38,840 nt of DNA from Anaerolineales bacterium HSG24 (GTDB lineage: Bacteria > Chloroflexota > Anaerolineae > 4572-78 > J111), in assembly GCA_030377895.1 (NCBI GenBank), contig JAUCGB010000031.1, positions 1 to 38,840 on the forward strand, read 5' to 3'. The notes under the pieces are model-generated. The model saw only the letters and a list, made by a program, of their open reading frames with translations, made no database searches and had not been told where the DNA came from. A program made the position numbers and the translations under genes. Each line of letters opens with the position of its first letter. Position 1 is the stretch's first letter. Below are positions 31,563-38,700 of this stretch, piece by piece.

Positions 31563-31796
31563 CCTCTAAGTTGTTTCATCTTCGTCTAATCCGCTTAATT
31601 CACCGAATCCGCGTTCTTACTTCGGAATAACAATCTTCCCGCCAGACTCTCCACCCGGCAACATGCGCCACAAAAAAGAGCCACGCTCAGAGATGAGATT
31701 TAACTGGATACCGTCGGCTGATTCTAGTCCGTTAAGCGGTTGCCATGCAGAATCGTCAAGCCACGCTTGTCGGACTGAAATCGACATGGTATGATT
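31563..31796. repeat. Array spacer copy R4
   Basis: Begins CCTCTAAGTTGTTTCATCTT two bases after the PIN toxin stop, continues TAATCCGCTTAATTCACC (31587), and has TTAAGCGG at 31732-31739, exact complement of CCGCTTAA at 31591-31598, 141 bp apart. Precedes metallopeptidase copy 3. Confidence 0.85.
31617..31787 (-). CDS. Mini open frame in spacer R4
   Basis: A 56-codon frame starting MSISVRQAWLDDSAWQPLNG and ending in PGGESGGKIVIPK, homologous to the frame in R3. It diverges from the metallopeptidase gene start by only a few bases, so the spacer could hold a divergent promoter. Its degradation by stops in R1 and R2 argues against strong selection. Function unknown. Confidence 0.25.
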   Translation of the reverse strand: MSISVRQAWLDDSAWQPLNGLESADGIQLNLISERGSFLWRMLPGGESGGKIVIPK

Positions 31797-32276
31797 CAAG
31801 CTATGAACAATCAGCAAACCAAACCAAGTCAACAATCTTTCCTCCACAAACTCGGTGGCTACTACCTCATCCCGCATGAACTGCTCCATGTGCTGGCTTT
31901 CCGGATTATCGGCAAGCCATGTCGCTATGAGTGGGGTAATGATTATGTTCGTCCGCTTGTCAAAGAGTCGAAACGAGAGCGACTGTTTGTTTCGCTATTT
32001 CCGTTTGTGACCATTATGGGATTGGGGTTAATTTTTGGCTTGATGTGGATATCATCAGCATTTTTTATCAACATTCGGCCTGAACGGTATTTTATTGACG
32101 GCCCAACGTGGCATGTTGTCTTTCTAATTCTTTGTGCCTTGTTCATCTTTTATAGTGGCACCGCGCATGGAGACTTGTTTAGTAGCTATTATATTCTATT
32201 TGGGCAAGATGAGATTCAAGATAATCGCCCAAAGCCAAACTGTAGCCCCAACAATAAGCAACATCAGGGGCAATGA
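31791..32276 (+). CDS. Putative membrane zinc metallopeptidase, copy 3
   Basis: 161 residues and practically the same protein as copy 2 (HELLH motif, two hydrophobic segments, SGTAHGDLF), differing at one visible position near the N-terminus (SFLHKL for SFLYKL). The duplicated DNA extends over both overlapping genes and into the downstream gap, about 0.9 kb, with only a handful of changes. The overlap with its partner gene (32196-32276) is kept. Confidence 0.7.
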   Translation: MIQAMNNQQTKPSQQSFLHKLGGYYLIPHELLHVLAFRIIGKPCRYEWGNDYVRPLVKESKRERLFVSLFPFVTIMGLGLIFGLMWISSAFFINIRPERYFIDGPTWHVVFLILCALFIFYSGTAHGDLFSSYYILFGQDEIQDNRPKPNCSPNNKQHQGQ

Positions 32277-32555
32277 CCACAACGCACCCACAACTCGGTA
32301 AGCAGCGTGGTCAGTATTTATTCCTCGCACTTTATCCTCGAAAAATATACGTTCAAACGTTGGATTACCTGTAATTATTTTAAATAAGGCTAGACCACAT
32401 AACAAATTCAGCGAAGCCAGGATGATGCTCCAAGAGTAACCAGTAAAACCAATCGTTTCTAAAGCGGCTCCAGCCATATAACCACCAGCAAACCATAGGC
32501 CAGAATAAGCTAGAATCCGAGTGACTATTTTCAAGTATGGGTTTGTTTTTTTCAT
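32196..32555 (-). CDS. Small multi-helix membrane protein, partner copy 3
   Basis: 119 residues identical in protein sequence to copy 2 at 30056-30415, with the same ribosome binding site (GGAGAGAC). Convergent and tail-overlapping with metallopeptidase copy 3. No family recognised. Confidence 0.65.
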   Translation of the reverse strand: MKKTNPYLKIVTRILAYSGLWFAGGYMAGAALETIGFTGYSWSIILASLNLLCGLALFKIITGNPTFERIFFEDKVRGINTDHAAYRVVGALWSLPLMLLIVGATVWLWAIILNLILPK

Positions 32556-32614
32556 TGTTTTGTCTCTCCTTGTTAACTCATTCCTATTGTTTGGTAATAA
32601 TCTGGCTATCAGGT

Positions 32615-32702
32615 TAATCCGCTTAATTCACCGAATCCACGTTCTTATCCTCAATTCGGTATAACAATCTGCCCGTATCCGGCAACATGTGCCACAAAAA
32701 AG
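32615..32702. repeat. Array spacer copy R5, truncated
   Basis: Starts TAATCCGCTTAATTCACC and follows the other copies to GCCACAAAAAAG, with an internal deletion of about 15 bp after CTGCCCG. It then switches to PIN-toxin sequence. The junction lies in CACAAAAAAG, where a short homology could have guided the exchange. Confidence 0.8.
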
Positions 32703-32789
32703 TAAAACATCCGTTGGTAAAACAACACTCTGAACATCCAGCTTGCCTCGTAAAATAGCCACACAATGGTCACTATCCAGAATCCTCAT
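32628..32789 (-). pseudogene. Truncated PIN-domain toxin joined to spacer R5
   Basis: The frame begins MRILDSDHCVAILRGKLDVQ, the typical VapC N-terminus with the first catalytic Asp, and continues to about residue 30 (PTDVLLF). After that it reads spacer sequence (GTCCRIRADCYTELRIRTW) to a stop. The remaining three PIN acids are lost, so no ribonuclease activity is expected. Its ATG overlaps the antitoxin TGA at 32786-32789 (ATGA), which shows it was the toxin of that pair. Confidence 0.8.
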
Positions 32790-33064
32790 ATCAGTACCTC
32801 TGGACGAGAAGGTTGTTGTAACCGATTTTGATAGATTTCCACCGTAAGTATATCAAATTCAGGCTCATCTTGCCACAGACCATAAGCCATCATAATCGGA
32901 TGGACTTGGCCGGTCTTCAACTTTTTGGCAAGACTGGGGTCAGAATGGATAGTTTCGGTAACGGCTGATTGTTCTACATATTGCCGGATGATGAGGGCTA
33001 TCAAACGTAGTTGCTCAAATAACGGCTTGGGTTTTACAAACTGTTCAATGGTTATGGTAGACAT
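32786..33064 (-). CDS. Orphan antitoxin-like protein
   Basis: A 92-residue acidic and Gln-rich protein (MSTITIEQFVKPKPLFEQLR ... EPEFDILTVEIYQNRLQQP). It overlaps the broken PIN toxin by ATGA in the order normal for toxin-antitoxin pairs. GGAGAG lies 6 nt upstream of the ATG at 33064, favouring it over an ATG 16 codons earlier. The middle part (HPIMMAYGLWQDEPEFD) is unlike the antitoxin at 30780, so the two modules are of different types. With its toxin lost it could still buffer related toxins; that is inference. Confidence 0.65.
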   Translation of the reverse strand: MSTITIEQFVKPKPLFEQLRLIALIIRQYVEQSAVTETIHSDPSLAKKLKTGQVHPIMMAYGLWQDEPEFDILTVEIYQNRLQQPSRPEVLI

Positions 33065-33120
33065 GGTATCTCTCCACATAAGATAATAGGAGTATAAAAG
33101 GTCGCCAAACAAATGTCAAA

Positions 33121-33166
33121 ACAAAACCAGCCCCGACTCTCATCAGAGAGCGGGGCTGGTTTTTCA
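33121..33166 (-). terminator. Rho-independent terminator of the CHAT operon
   Basis: AAACCAGCCCCG pairs with CGGGGCTGGTTT around a loop that itself pairs (CTCTCATCAGAGAG). On the - strand it is followed by TTTTGTTTTG, and on the + strand by TTTTT, so it can act both ways. It lies about 30 bp after the stop of the lipoprotein gene. Confidence 0.8.
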
Positions 33167-33193
33167 GTGCTCCTAATTGACGGAGGTCTTGTA

Positions 33194-34324
33194 CTATGGA
33201 CAGGCAGTCAATTTAACGCCACATCTGTCGCACCAAGCTTGACGCTTCGGCTGATCCCCCAGGTCAGTGTACCGCTCAATCACTGCTTGGCAATGGGCCG
33301 CGTCTTGGGTGAGCCGCCATAGCTTGCCATAGATGGTAGTTTGGGCATCTAAATCGGTATTCGCTTCTGCCTGTTTTAAGGCGGTATTGTAGGCCAATTC
33401 AGCTTCATGATATAGCTTCATTTGCAAGTAAACATCCCCTTGCTGTAGGTAAACTGCGGGAGCAGGCTTAGTAGAGGCCACTTTTTCGAGCAGTAAAATC
33501 GCGTCACTCAACAATCCCCATTCTGGGTTAGGAGGAAGTTGCCATTGGGCATAATAGGTTGCTAAGGCAAAATCACGCGCTGGATCATCAAGACCATTTA
33601 ATTTAGCCAACCGAGTTTGATAGACCTTTATCTTGTTTTGTTCTACCGGAGAGATCAACTTAAAACCGATATTCGACAAATCTTCTTCATCAGAGTGTCT
33701 ATCGTTATCATCAGTGACCACAAAACGGTAACTCCTTTCAGAAATAAGAGCCGGAGCATCGATTGGATACTGAAACTCAGTCCCCATAATAGGTTGGTCG
33801 CTTTCCCAAATCGTTTCATCAATATCGGCAAGCCGTAAGCGATATGGACCTGCCCCCGTATCATGCCAACGTATAACTGGTCGAGGATTTAGCAGAAAAC
33901 TGCCGCGAGGTTGTTGAATATAAGGAATATCGGAATTGATTTGGGCTCTAGGAATTTGATAATCATACCCATCTTCCCCCTCTGCATAATTATCTCCCAA
34001 ATTACCCGATTTAAGTGTACAAGGAATGGACAAAATATTGTCAGAATCGTCTAAGAACACAGGTTTCAGGTCGTCGCCACATAACACAATGGCTGATGTA
34101 TCAATTTTTAAAGAATCGCCCTGATTGAGTTGGGTTCCAAAACCAATATTGCTATAAGCCGTCTGACCATCGCGTTGAAGTAGCACCTGACCGTCAAACG
34201 CTACAAGAAGGTTGGGGATAATGACACTTGCTGGTAATGGTTGGGGGGGAGGATTGGATTGACAAGCGCCAATCAGACTGATTAACAAAACAGTGAACAG
34301 TAACAACAGGGAAATTTTCCTCAT
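33194..34324 (-). CDS. FecR-like lipoprotein with TPR-like C-terminus
   Basis: The 376-residue protein has a lipoprotein signal peptide (MRKISLLLLFTVLLISLIGAC, lipobox ending at Cys21). A FecR-like beta domain at about 35-105 follows (VAFDGQVLLQRDGQTAY ... GTQLNQGDSLKI), then an Ig/fibronectin-like region (PRPVIRWHDTGAGPYRLRL) and an alpha-helical repeat region at about 245-345 (LQQGDVYLQMKLYHEAEL). The C-terminus has three Cys (WCDRCGVKLTAC). It is therefore exposed outside the cytoplasmic membrane, probably as a binding partner. GAGGTGG precedes the ATG. It is the last gene of the CHAT operon, 9 nt after the TPR gene, and is closed by a terminator. Confidence 0.8.
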   Translation of the reverse strand: MRKISLLLLFTVLLISLIGACQSNPPPQPLPASVIIPNLLVAFDGQVLLQRDGQTAYSNIGFGTQLNQGDSLKIDTSAIVLCGDDLKPVFLDDSDNILSIPCTLKSGNLGDNYAEGEDGYDYQIPRAQINSDIPYIQQPRGSFLLNPRPVIRWHDTGAGPYRLRLADIDETIWESDQPIMGTEFQYPIDAPALISERSYRFVVTDDNDRHSDEEDLSNIGFKLISPVEQNKIKVYQTRLAKLNGLDDPARDFALATYYAQWQLPPNPEWGLLSDAILLLEKVASTKPAPAVYLQQGDVYLQMKLYHEAELAYNTALKQAEANTDLDAQTTIYGKLWRLTQDAAHCQAVIERYTDLGDQPKRQAWCDRCGVKLTACP

Positions 34325-34333
34325 AATACCACC

Positions 34334-35590
34334 TCATTCATCTAATACATTAAAACGTTCTTGGCACAGCAAGAGTTGCTGTTTGTCTACTGAATCTAAG
34401 GGAACTAAAGCAATACATTGCTCCCATTGTTGTTTGGCAGCAGACCAGTTTTCTTGCTGTTCATACAGTTCTGCTAAATAGATATGGGGCAAGGCTTGAC
34501 GATAACTACTTCGTTCAGCTAGTTCAAATTGACGAAGCGTTGGTTCGAGTTCAATCGTGTCAGTTAATACTTCCTCGGCCAAGATGTATTTTTCCTGTTC
34601 AAAATAGGCCCACCCCAAGTGATTTAGAAGATAATAACGTGTCACCTGAGTAGCCTTATTCTCGGATTGGCCTTTCAGACGTTCCAACCCGGCCAATAAG
34701 ATCGTTTCGGCTTGGTCATGCTTGCCTTGTTCATTGTAAAGCCGGCCTAAGCCCTGATAGGCCGGGGCAAAGTCATAGTTTTGTTGCAAGGCTTGTTGAT
34801 ACCACTCGATGGCAACCTTTGGCTGGGCAATGTCATGATAAACCTGCCCTAAGTTGTAGTACGGGACTGCTTCATCTGGATTTAGAGCGACAGAACGTCT
34901 AAAGTAATCCTCTGCTTTGGCAATATTGCCAGTTTGTAAACTCGCAAACCCTTGGTCATTATACCAATGTGCCCAATCCGGTAAGCCCCAAACCCAAAAG
35001 CTCATTACCAGCACCCAACCTATAATCGCTAATATCATGCCGATTTCAGCATAAAAGCTCCGTTTGATACCTATTTTTTTGGCCCCATAGGTCAATAGCC
35101 AGTTACCCAATTGGCGTACCTTTTGGGATAACGAACCGCCAGTCAAAAGGAGCGTCAGCAAGGTGCCACCAATTGAATATATGTCAGGTGCGCCATCCCA
35201 TAGCCGTTTGATAATTTCCACCGCAAAAGGAATGGTAATTAACACAAAGACACCGGTTATCACGATAAAAAAGGTATCCTGTTCTACCTGTTGTTGTTGA
35301 TACTGAGCATCTAGTTGCCACCACCATGCCTCGGGGTGTGCTTGGGTATGGTTGGTGCGCCAAGTGGCATAGTCGGTCAGTAGATTCTCTGGCAAAGCTC
35401 TGGTGGCGGTGCGAAATTGGTTGTCCAACTGGCTTAGGTTTTCTAACTCTGTGACCTGTAAGCTGGTTTCTAAATTGGCTAGGGCATCTCTGGCTAAAAG
35501 CAGGGTCAGCAGGGTGGTTGGGGTGGAGTCGGTCTTGAACTGAGTTAAGGCTTGTTCATAAACCGTTAATTGTTCAATAAAAGTAGGCAT
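34334..35590 (-). CDS. Membrane-anchored TPR protein of the CHAT operon
   Basis: 418 residues. An N-terminal helical domain (1-100) is followed by hydrophobic segments at about 106-126, 138-152 and 182-203, then at least five TPR units (210-405): GNIAKAEDYFRRSVALNPDE, VAIEWYQQALQQNYDFAPAY, HDQAETILLAGLERL, LAEEVLTDTIELEP and WSAAKQQWEQCIAL. The short C-terminus ends FNVLDE. A scaffold that joins partners at the membrane is inferred. It lies between the CHAT protein and the lipoprotein with short gaps (47 and 9 nt), so co-expression is near certain. No clear ribosome binding site at 35590. Confidence 0.82.
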   Translation of the reverse strand: MPTFIEQLTVYEQALTQFKTDSTPTTLLTLLLARDALANLETSLQVTELENLSQLDNQFRTATRALPENLLTDYATWRTNHTQAHPEAWWWQLDAQYQQQQVEQDTFFIVITGVFVLITIPFAVEIIKRLWDGAPDIYSIGGTLLTLLLTGGSLSQKVRQLGNWLLTYGAKKIGIKRSFYAEIGMILAIIGWVLVMSFWVWGLPDWAHWYNDQGFASLQTGNIAKAEDYFRRSVALNPDEAVPYYNLGQVYHDIAQPKVAIEWYQQALQQNYDFAPAYQGLGRLYNEQGKHDQAETILLAGLERLKGQSENKATQVTRYYLLNHLGWAYFEQEKYILAEEVLTDTIELEPTLRQFELAERSSYRQALPHIYLAELYEQQENWSAAKQQWEQCIALVPLDSVDKQQLLLCQERFNVLDE

Positions 35591-35637
35591 GTTAAAAGTA
35601 TATGGGTTTTCAGCTATTTTGGCAATTCGGTTTAAGG

Positions 35638-38229
35638 CTACCTCCGTCGCCTCCGCCTTCTTCCCTCTACGTCGTCTCGTTTAGTCATATAGTAAAAAAC
35701 CGCTATTAGGATAATTATCACTACTAATACCGCACCGATTTCCATCAGCGTGGAGAATTCAGGTAGATAGTTCTGGTAGACCTCAAACTTACGTTGCAAC
35801 CAAGCCGATGTCCGACACTGCCAATCGGCTTGGCAAGTCGCCACCGTAGACGGGCTGGTATTTCCGGTCAGGACAAAGGCCGACCAGTAGAAGGGATGAC
35901 CATAGTCTGAGTGTTGCATGGTTTCGATTTGGGCCAGTCGTAAGGCTTCCGCTTTGGGCTGACCGTCATTCAGATGGGTATAAAAACGGGTCATGACATG
36001 TTCAGTCGCTTCATCCCCCACTTTCCACAAACTACCGACCACACTGGCCGCACCGGCATACATAAAGGCTCGGTTAAAACTGAGCATCTCATCGCCCAAA
36101 GGCGTGTTCTGCCCTAGTTGGGTCTCACAGGCCGATAAGACCACCAGATCGGTTGCGGGTAGGATCAGATCATAAATCTCATACACATCCAATGAGCCAC
36201 TATCTTTGCCCATGCCGTTAGACTTTGTTTGGTTTAAGGTCAAGTAGGAATGAAGCGGTGAGTCAGCATCATACTGACCGTGGGTCGAAAGATGGATAAG
36301 GCCCGCTTGGTCGGCCTGCTCCCAAAAGGTTAATTCGGTGGCCTGCTTTTTTAGATAGGCGGACAGACCATACTGCTGGGCGATAGTTTCCGCTTCTTGG
36401 TTGCCACCTTTTAAGTTGTTTGACGGGTTCCCCATAACCAGTGGTGGGCTAGACAGGGTGGGGCCATGCTTGGGAATAAAGGGGAGCAGACTGCCACTAG
36501 CAATCTGACTCAGTTGATACCGCTCAACCAGATAGTTCTGCCCATCATGGAGAGCCGCAAAGGGCAGATAATGGAGTTGACCATGCGGGGCAATGAGCAG
36601 ATGCGGGGTGGTTAAGTTGTCTTCAATCGGTTCGATCAACTGTGTATACAGGGTTTTCATGGTATCGGGTACCTGTTGACTGTAGGTATCCTGCTTAATT
36701 CCCAAGTGGAAATTTTCAATCGTCGATTCCAGTTGAGACATGTCTAAAAGTTGCCACTTAAAGTCGTGGGCGGTGATGACAAAAACTAGCCCCTGATTAT
36801 ATTCCCTCAACAGATAATATTCGACTAAGGTGGTGTCGGCGGGCAGTTGCTTTTGTATCTGGCTCAGGCTGGCTGGTTCAATCATCACCAGACTATCATA
36901 TTGGGGATTCTCTTTGATAATCTGTTTGAGCAGGTCTTGATGTTGTTTTTGAAGATCATCGCGCCGATCTTTCAGTTCTTGCGAGGATAACGATGACGAA
37001 TCACGCTCCACCCGTTGCAATCCAATTGCCCCCTCACCAGAGATTTGCCAGTCGATCCATAAAAGCGTTTGTCGAATATTTTCCTCCAACTCGCGCATCT
37101 TCCCTTCGGCCTGACTGCGCGGTTGAGGGCGGACATTGCCCATCTGGTTTAAAAAGGCTCGCGCTTTGGCCCGTTGCACGTAGGCAAACGCCTCTTTGGG
37201 TTCTGGAGAACCAATCGACATCACCAACAAACGAATCATAGCCTCGTACTGATCGACCCGTTGGCTGGCAAATGGTAGGGACCAATCATCGGGCTGAACC
37301 TGTTGCCCGCCCACCTGTTCGCTCAGGTCAATCAATTGTTCATAACTCTTTCGGGCCTCTTCAACGTTCCCCCAAGCCACATATAACTGCCCCAGATAAT
37401 TGAGAATCATTATTTCATCATTGGTCAGGCCAATCTCTTGATATAATGATAATGACTGTTGATAGAAGATTTGGGCTTGCTCATAATCCCCTTGACTATG
37501 ATAGACTACCCCGATATTTCCGAACAAACTAGCTTTTCTATTCTTTCCCCCAATTTCTTGAAAAATAGCCAACGACTGCTTAAACAAATCCAGCGCCTGG
37601 TCAAAATCCCCTTGTTGATAATAGATCGCCCCAATTCCCTCAAACGCGATAGCTTCCATTCGTCTATCCCCAATTTTTTGGGCCATAGCCAGCGTCTGTT
37701 GGAAGGCGTTCAGGGCTTGTTCATAATCCCCTTGTCTAAAATAGAGTTTTCCCATACTATTATACAAGACGACTAGGTTGGTCTTATTATCCGACACTTG
37801 AAATATGGGTAAAGCCTGTTGATAGGCCTCTAAGGCCGCCTCATAATCACCTTGGGCACTATAAAGTTGCCCCAGATAAGTTAGGGTGCTAACTTCCCCT
37901 TGTTTATCTTCAATCTCTTGAGCGAGAGTCAAGGCTTGGTTGAAACGCTCTGAGGCTTGTTCATAATTGCCAAAAACCATATCTAGCCGCCCCAAGCCGT
38001 TTATGGCCCAACGTTCGCCCACACGGTCATTGTTCTGGCGGAAACAGTCGAGGCTGTCTTGGTATTGGTTTTGGGCTGAGGTCAGCTCGCCTTGGGCACT
38101 CAGGCCTTGGGCTTGGTTGTAAAGATCGTAACAACGGTTAGTGTCTTGCGCCGCGTGGCTGGGTTGGGGGGTGCTGAAAAGTAGGGTCAGCAGGGTGAGG
38201 AGAATTATTTGCGGGGTAAAGTTATTCAT
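35638..38229 (-). CDS. Secreted TPR-CHAT protease-like protein with C-terminal membrane anchor
   Basis: The 863-residue protein has a signal peptide (about 1-27, ending PSHAA). Six to seven TPRs with a 40-residue period span about 30-310 (GDYEQALNAFQQTLAMAQ and relatives). A helical linker leads to a CHAT domain at about 535-790. The caspase-like dyad is present: His650 in LIHLSTHGQYD and Cys701 in LVVLSACETQLG, followed by AFMYAGAASVVGSLWKVGDE. A single membrane helix (829-848) precedes a tail with seven Arg. The CHAT domain should thus lie outside the cytoplasmic membrane, if the signal peptide is cleaved. AAGGAG stands 8 nt before the ATG at 38229; a start 12 codons upstream lacks the signal-peptide fit. 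First gene of a three-gene operon. The target is unknown. Confidence 0.9.
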   Translation of the reverse strand: MNNFTPQIILLTLLTLLFSTPQPSHAAQDTNRCYDLYNQAQGLSAQGELTSAQNQYQDSLDCFRQNNDRVGERWAINGLGRLDMVFGNYEQASERFNQALTLAQEIEDKQGEVSTLTYLGQLYSAQGDYEAALEAYQQALPIFQVSDNKTNLVVLYNSMGKLYFRQGDYEQALNAFQQTLAMAQKIGDRRMEAIAFEGIGAIYYQQGDFDQALDLFKQSLAIFQEIGGKNRKASLFGNIGVVYHSQGDYEQAQIFYQQSLSLYQEIGLTNDEIMILNYLGQLYVAWGNVEEARKSYEQLIDLSEQVGGQQVQPDDWSLPFASQRVDQYEAMIRLLVMSIGSPEPKEAFAYVQRAKARAFLNQMGNVRPQPRSQAEGKMRELEENIRQTLLWIDWQISGEGAIGLQRVERDSSSLSSQELKDRRDDLQKQHQDLLKQIIKENPQYDSLVMIEPASLSQIQKQLPADTTLVEYYLLREYNQGLVFVITAHDFKWQLLDMSQLESTIENFHLGIKQDTYSQQVPDTMKTLYTQLIEPIEDNLTTPHLLIAPHGQLHYLPFAALHDGQNYLVERYQLSQIASGSLLPFIPKHGPTLSSPPLVMGNPSNNLKGGNQEAETIAQQYGLSAYLKKQATELTFWEQADQAGLIHLSTHGQYDADSPLHSYLTLNQTKSNGMGKDSGSLDVYEIYDLILPATDLVVLSACETQLGQNTPLGDEMLSFNRAFMYAGAASVVGSLWKVGDEATEHVMTRFYTHLNDGQPKAEALRLAQIETMQHSDYGHPFYWSAFVLTGNTSPSTVATCQADWQCRTSAWLQRKFEVYQNYLPEFSTLMEIGAVLVVIIILIAVFYYMTKRDDVEGRRRRRRR

Positions 38230-38275
38230 GGTCGGTCTCCTTATAAATTTAGGGTATTTTACCACGGCTGTGGGT

Positions 38276-38293
38276 CAAAACAAATTTGTTTTG
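38276..38293. promoter_or_regulatory. Perfect 18-bp palindrome upstream of the CHAT operon
   Basis: CAAAACAAATTTGTTTTG is fully symmetric and lies 47 bp upstream of the CHAT gene start. On the - strand TAAAAT stands 16 nt after TTGTTT within it, a weak promoter fit. A dimeric repressor site is a reasonable guess; nothing shows which protein binds. Confidence 0.4.
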
Positions 38294-38387
38294 GGCTGTA
38301 GGTGAGTGTGGTATATGACAACGAATTTTGGGAAAAACGAATTGTATGTCTCATGGATGGAGGTTTTGCGGTTGTCCTGAGCCTGCT

Positions 38388-38600
38388 TTACTCAAGTTCC
38401 AAATCATCGCGCATTAACTGATCTGTAGATACCTCAAAAAAGTTCGCTATTTTGAGAACCATAGCAGTATTGGGAACTTTTTCACCCCGTTCCATCTTAC
38501 CAACGAAACTATACTGTACCCCAAGCATGGGGGCCAGTTGCCTTAACGTTAAGCCATGTTGTTTACGTAAGGCATGAAGTTTTTCACCAAAGCGTTTCAT
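38388..38600 (-). CDS. Small XRE-family transcriptional regulator
   Basis: A 70-residue protein that is almost entirely an HTH_3 domain: KLHALRKQHGLTLRQLAPML, then GVQYSFVGKMERGEKVPNT (recognition helix) and VLKIANFFEVSTDQLM. Proteins of this size usually bind as dimers near their own promoter. It is divergent from the gene starting at 38701, and the 100-bp gap holds two inverted repeats that could be its operators. It also lies upstream of the CHAT operon on the same strand, 158 bp away, so it might regulate that operon. Confidence 0.88.
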   Translation of the reverse strand: MKRFGEKLHALRKQHGLTLRQLAPMLGVQYSFVGKMERGEKVPNTAMVLKIANFFEVSTDQLMRDDLELE

Positions 38601-38615
38601 AAATACAAACCACTA

Positions 38616-38644
38616 TTGACATACCTTAAAAAGTATGCTATTAT
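38616..38644 (+). promoter_or_regulatory. Near-consensus promoter with overlapping inverted repeat
   Basis: TTGACA (38616-38621), a 17-nt spacer and TATTAT (38639-38644) form a strong sigma-70-type promoter for the gene at 38701. Between the boxes lies CATAC...GTATG (38620-38637, 8-nt spacing), well placed as an operator for the adjacent XRE protein. Confidence 0.75.
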
Positions 38645-38650
38645 TGTTGT

Positions 38651-38664
38651 GTCCCAAAAGGGAC
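38651..38664. promoter_or_regulatory. Inverted repeat GTCCC-AAAA-GGGAC in the leader
   Basis: A 5-bp (6 with flanking T/A) inverted repeat just after the expected transcription start of the + strand gene. It may be a second operator or a small leader hairpin. Confidence 0.4.
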
Positions 38665-38700
38665 AATAAATATTTCTACTCACTATTAAAGGAGGTAACA

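Noticed and set aside
31617..31889. 90-codon - strand frame beginning inside the metallopeptidase gene
   Set aside because: The N-terminal third is only the reverse reading of the conserved HELLH region. Only the 56-codon part in the spacer shows any independent conservation.
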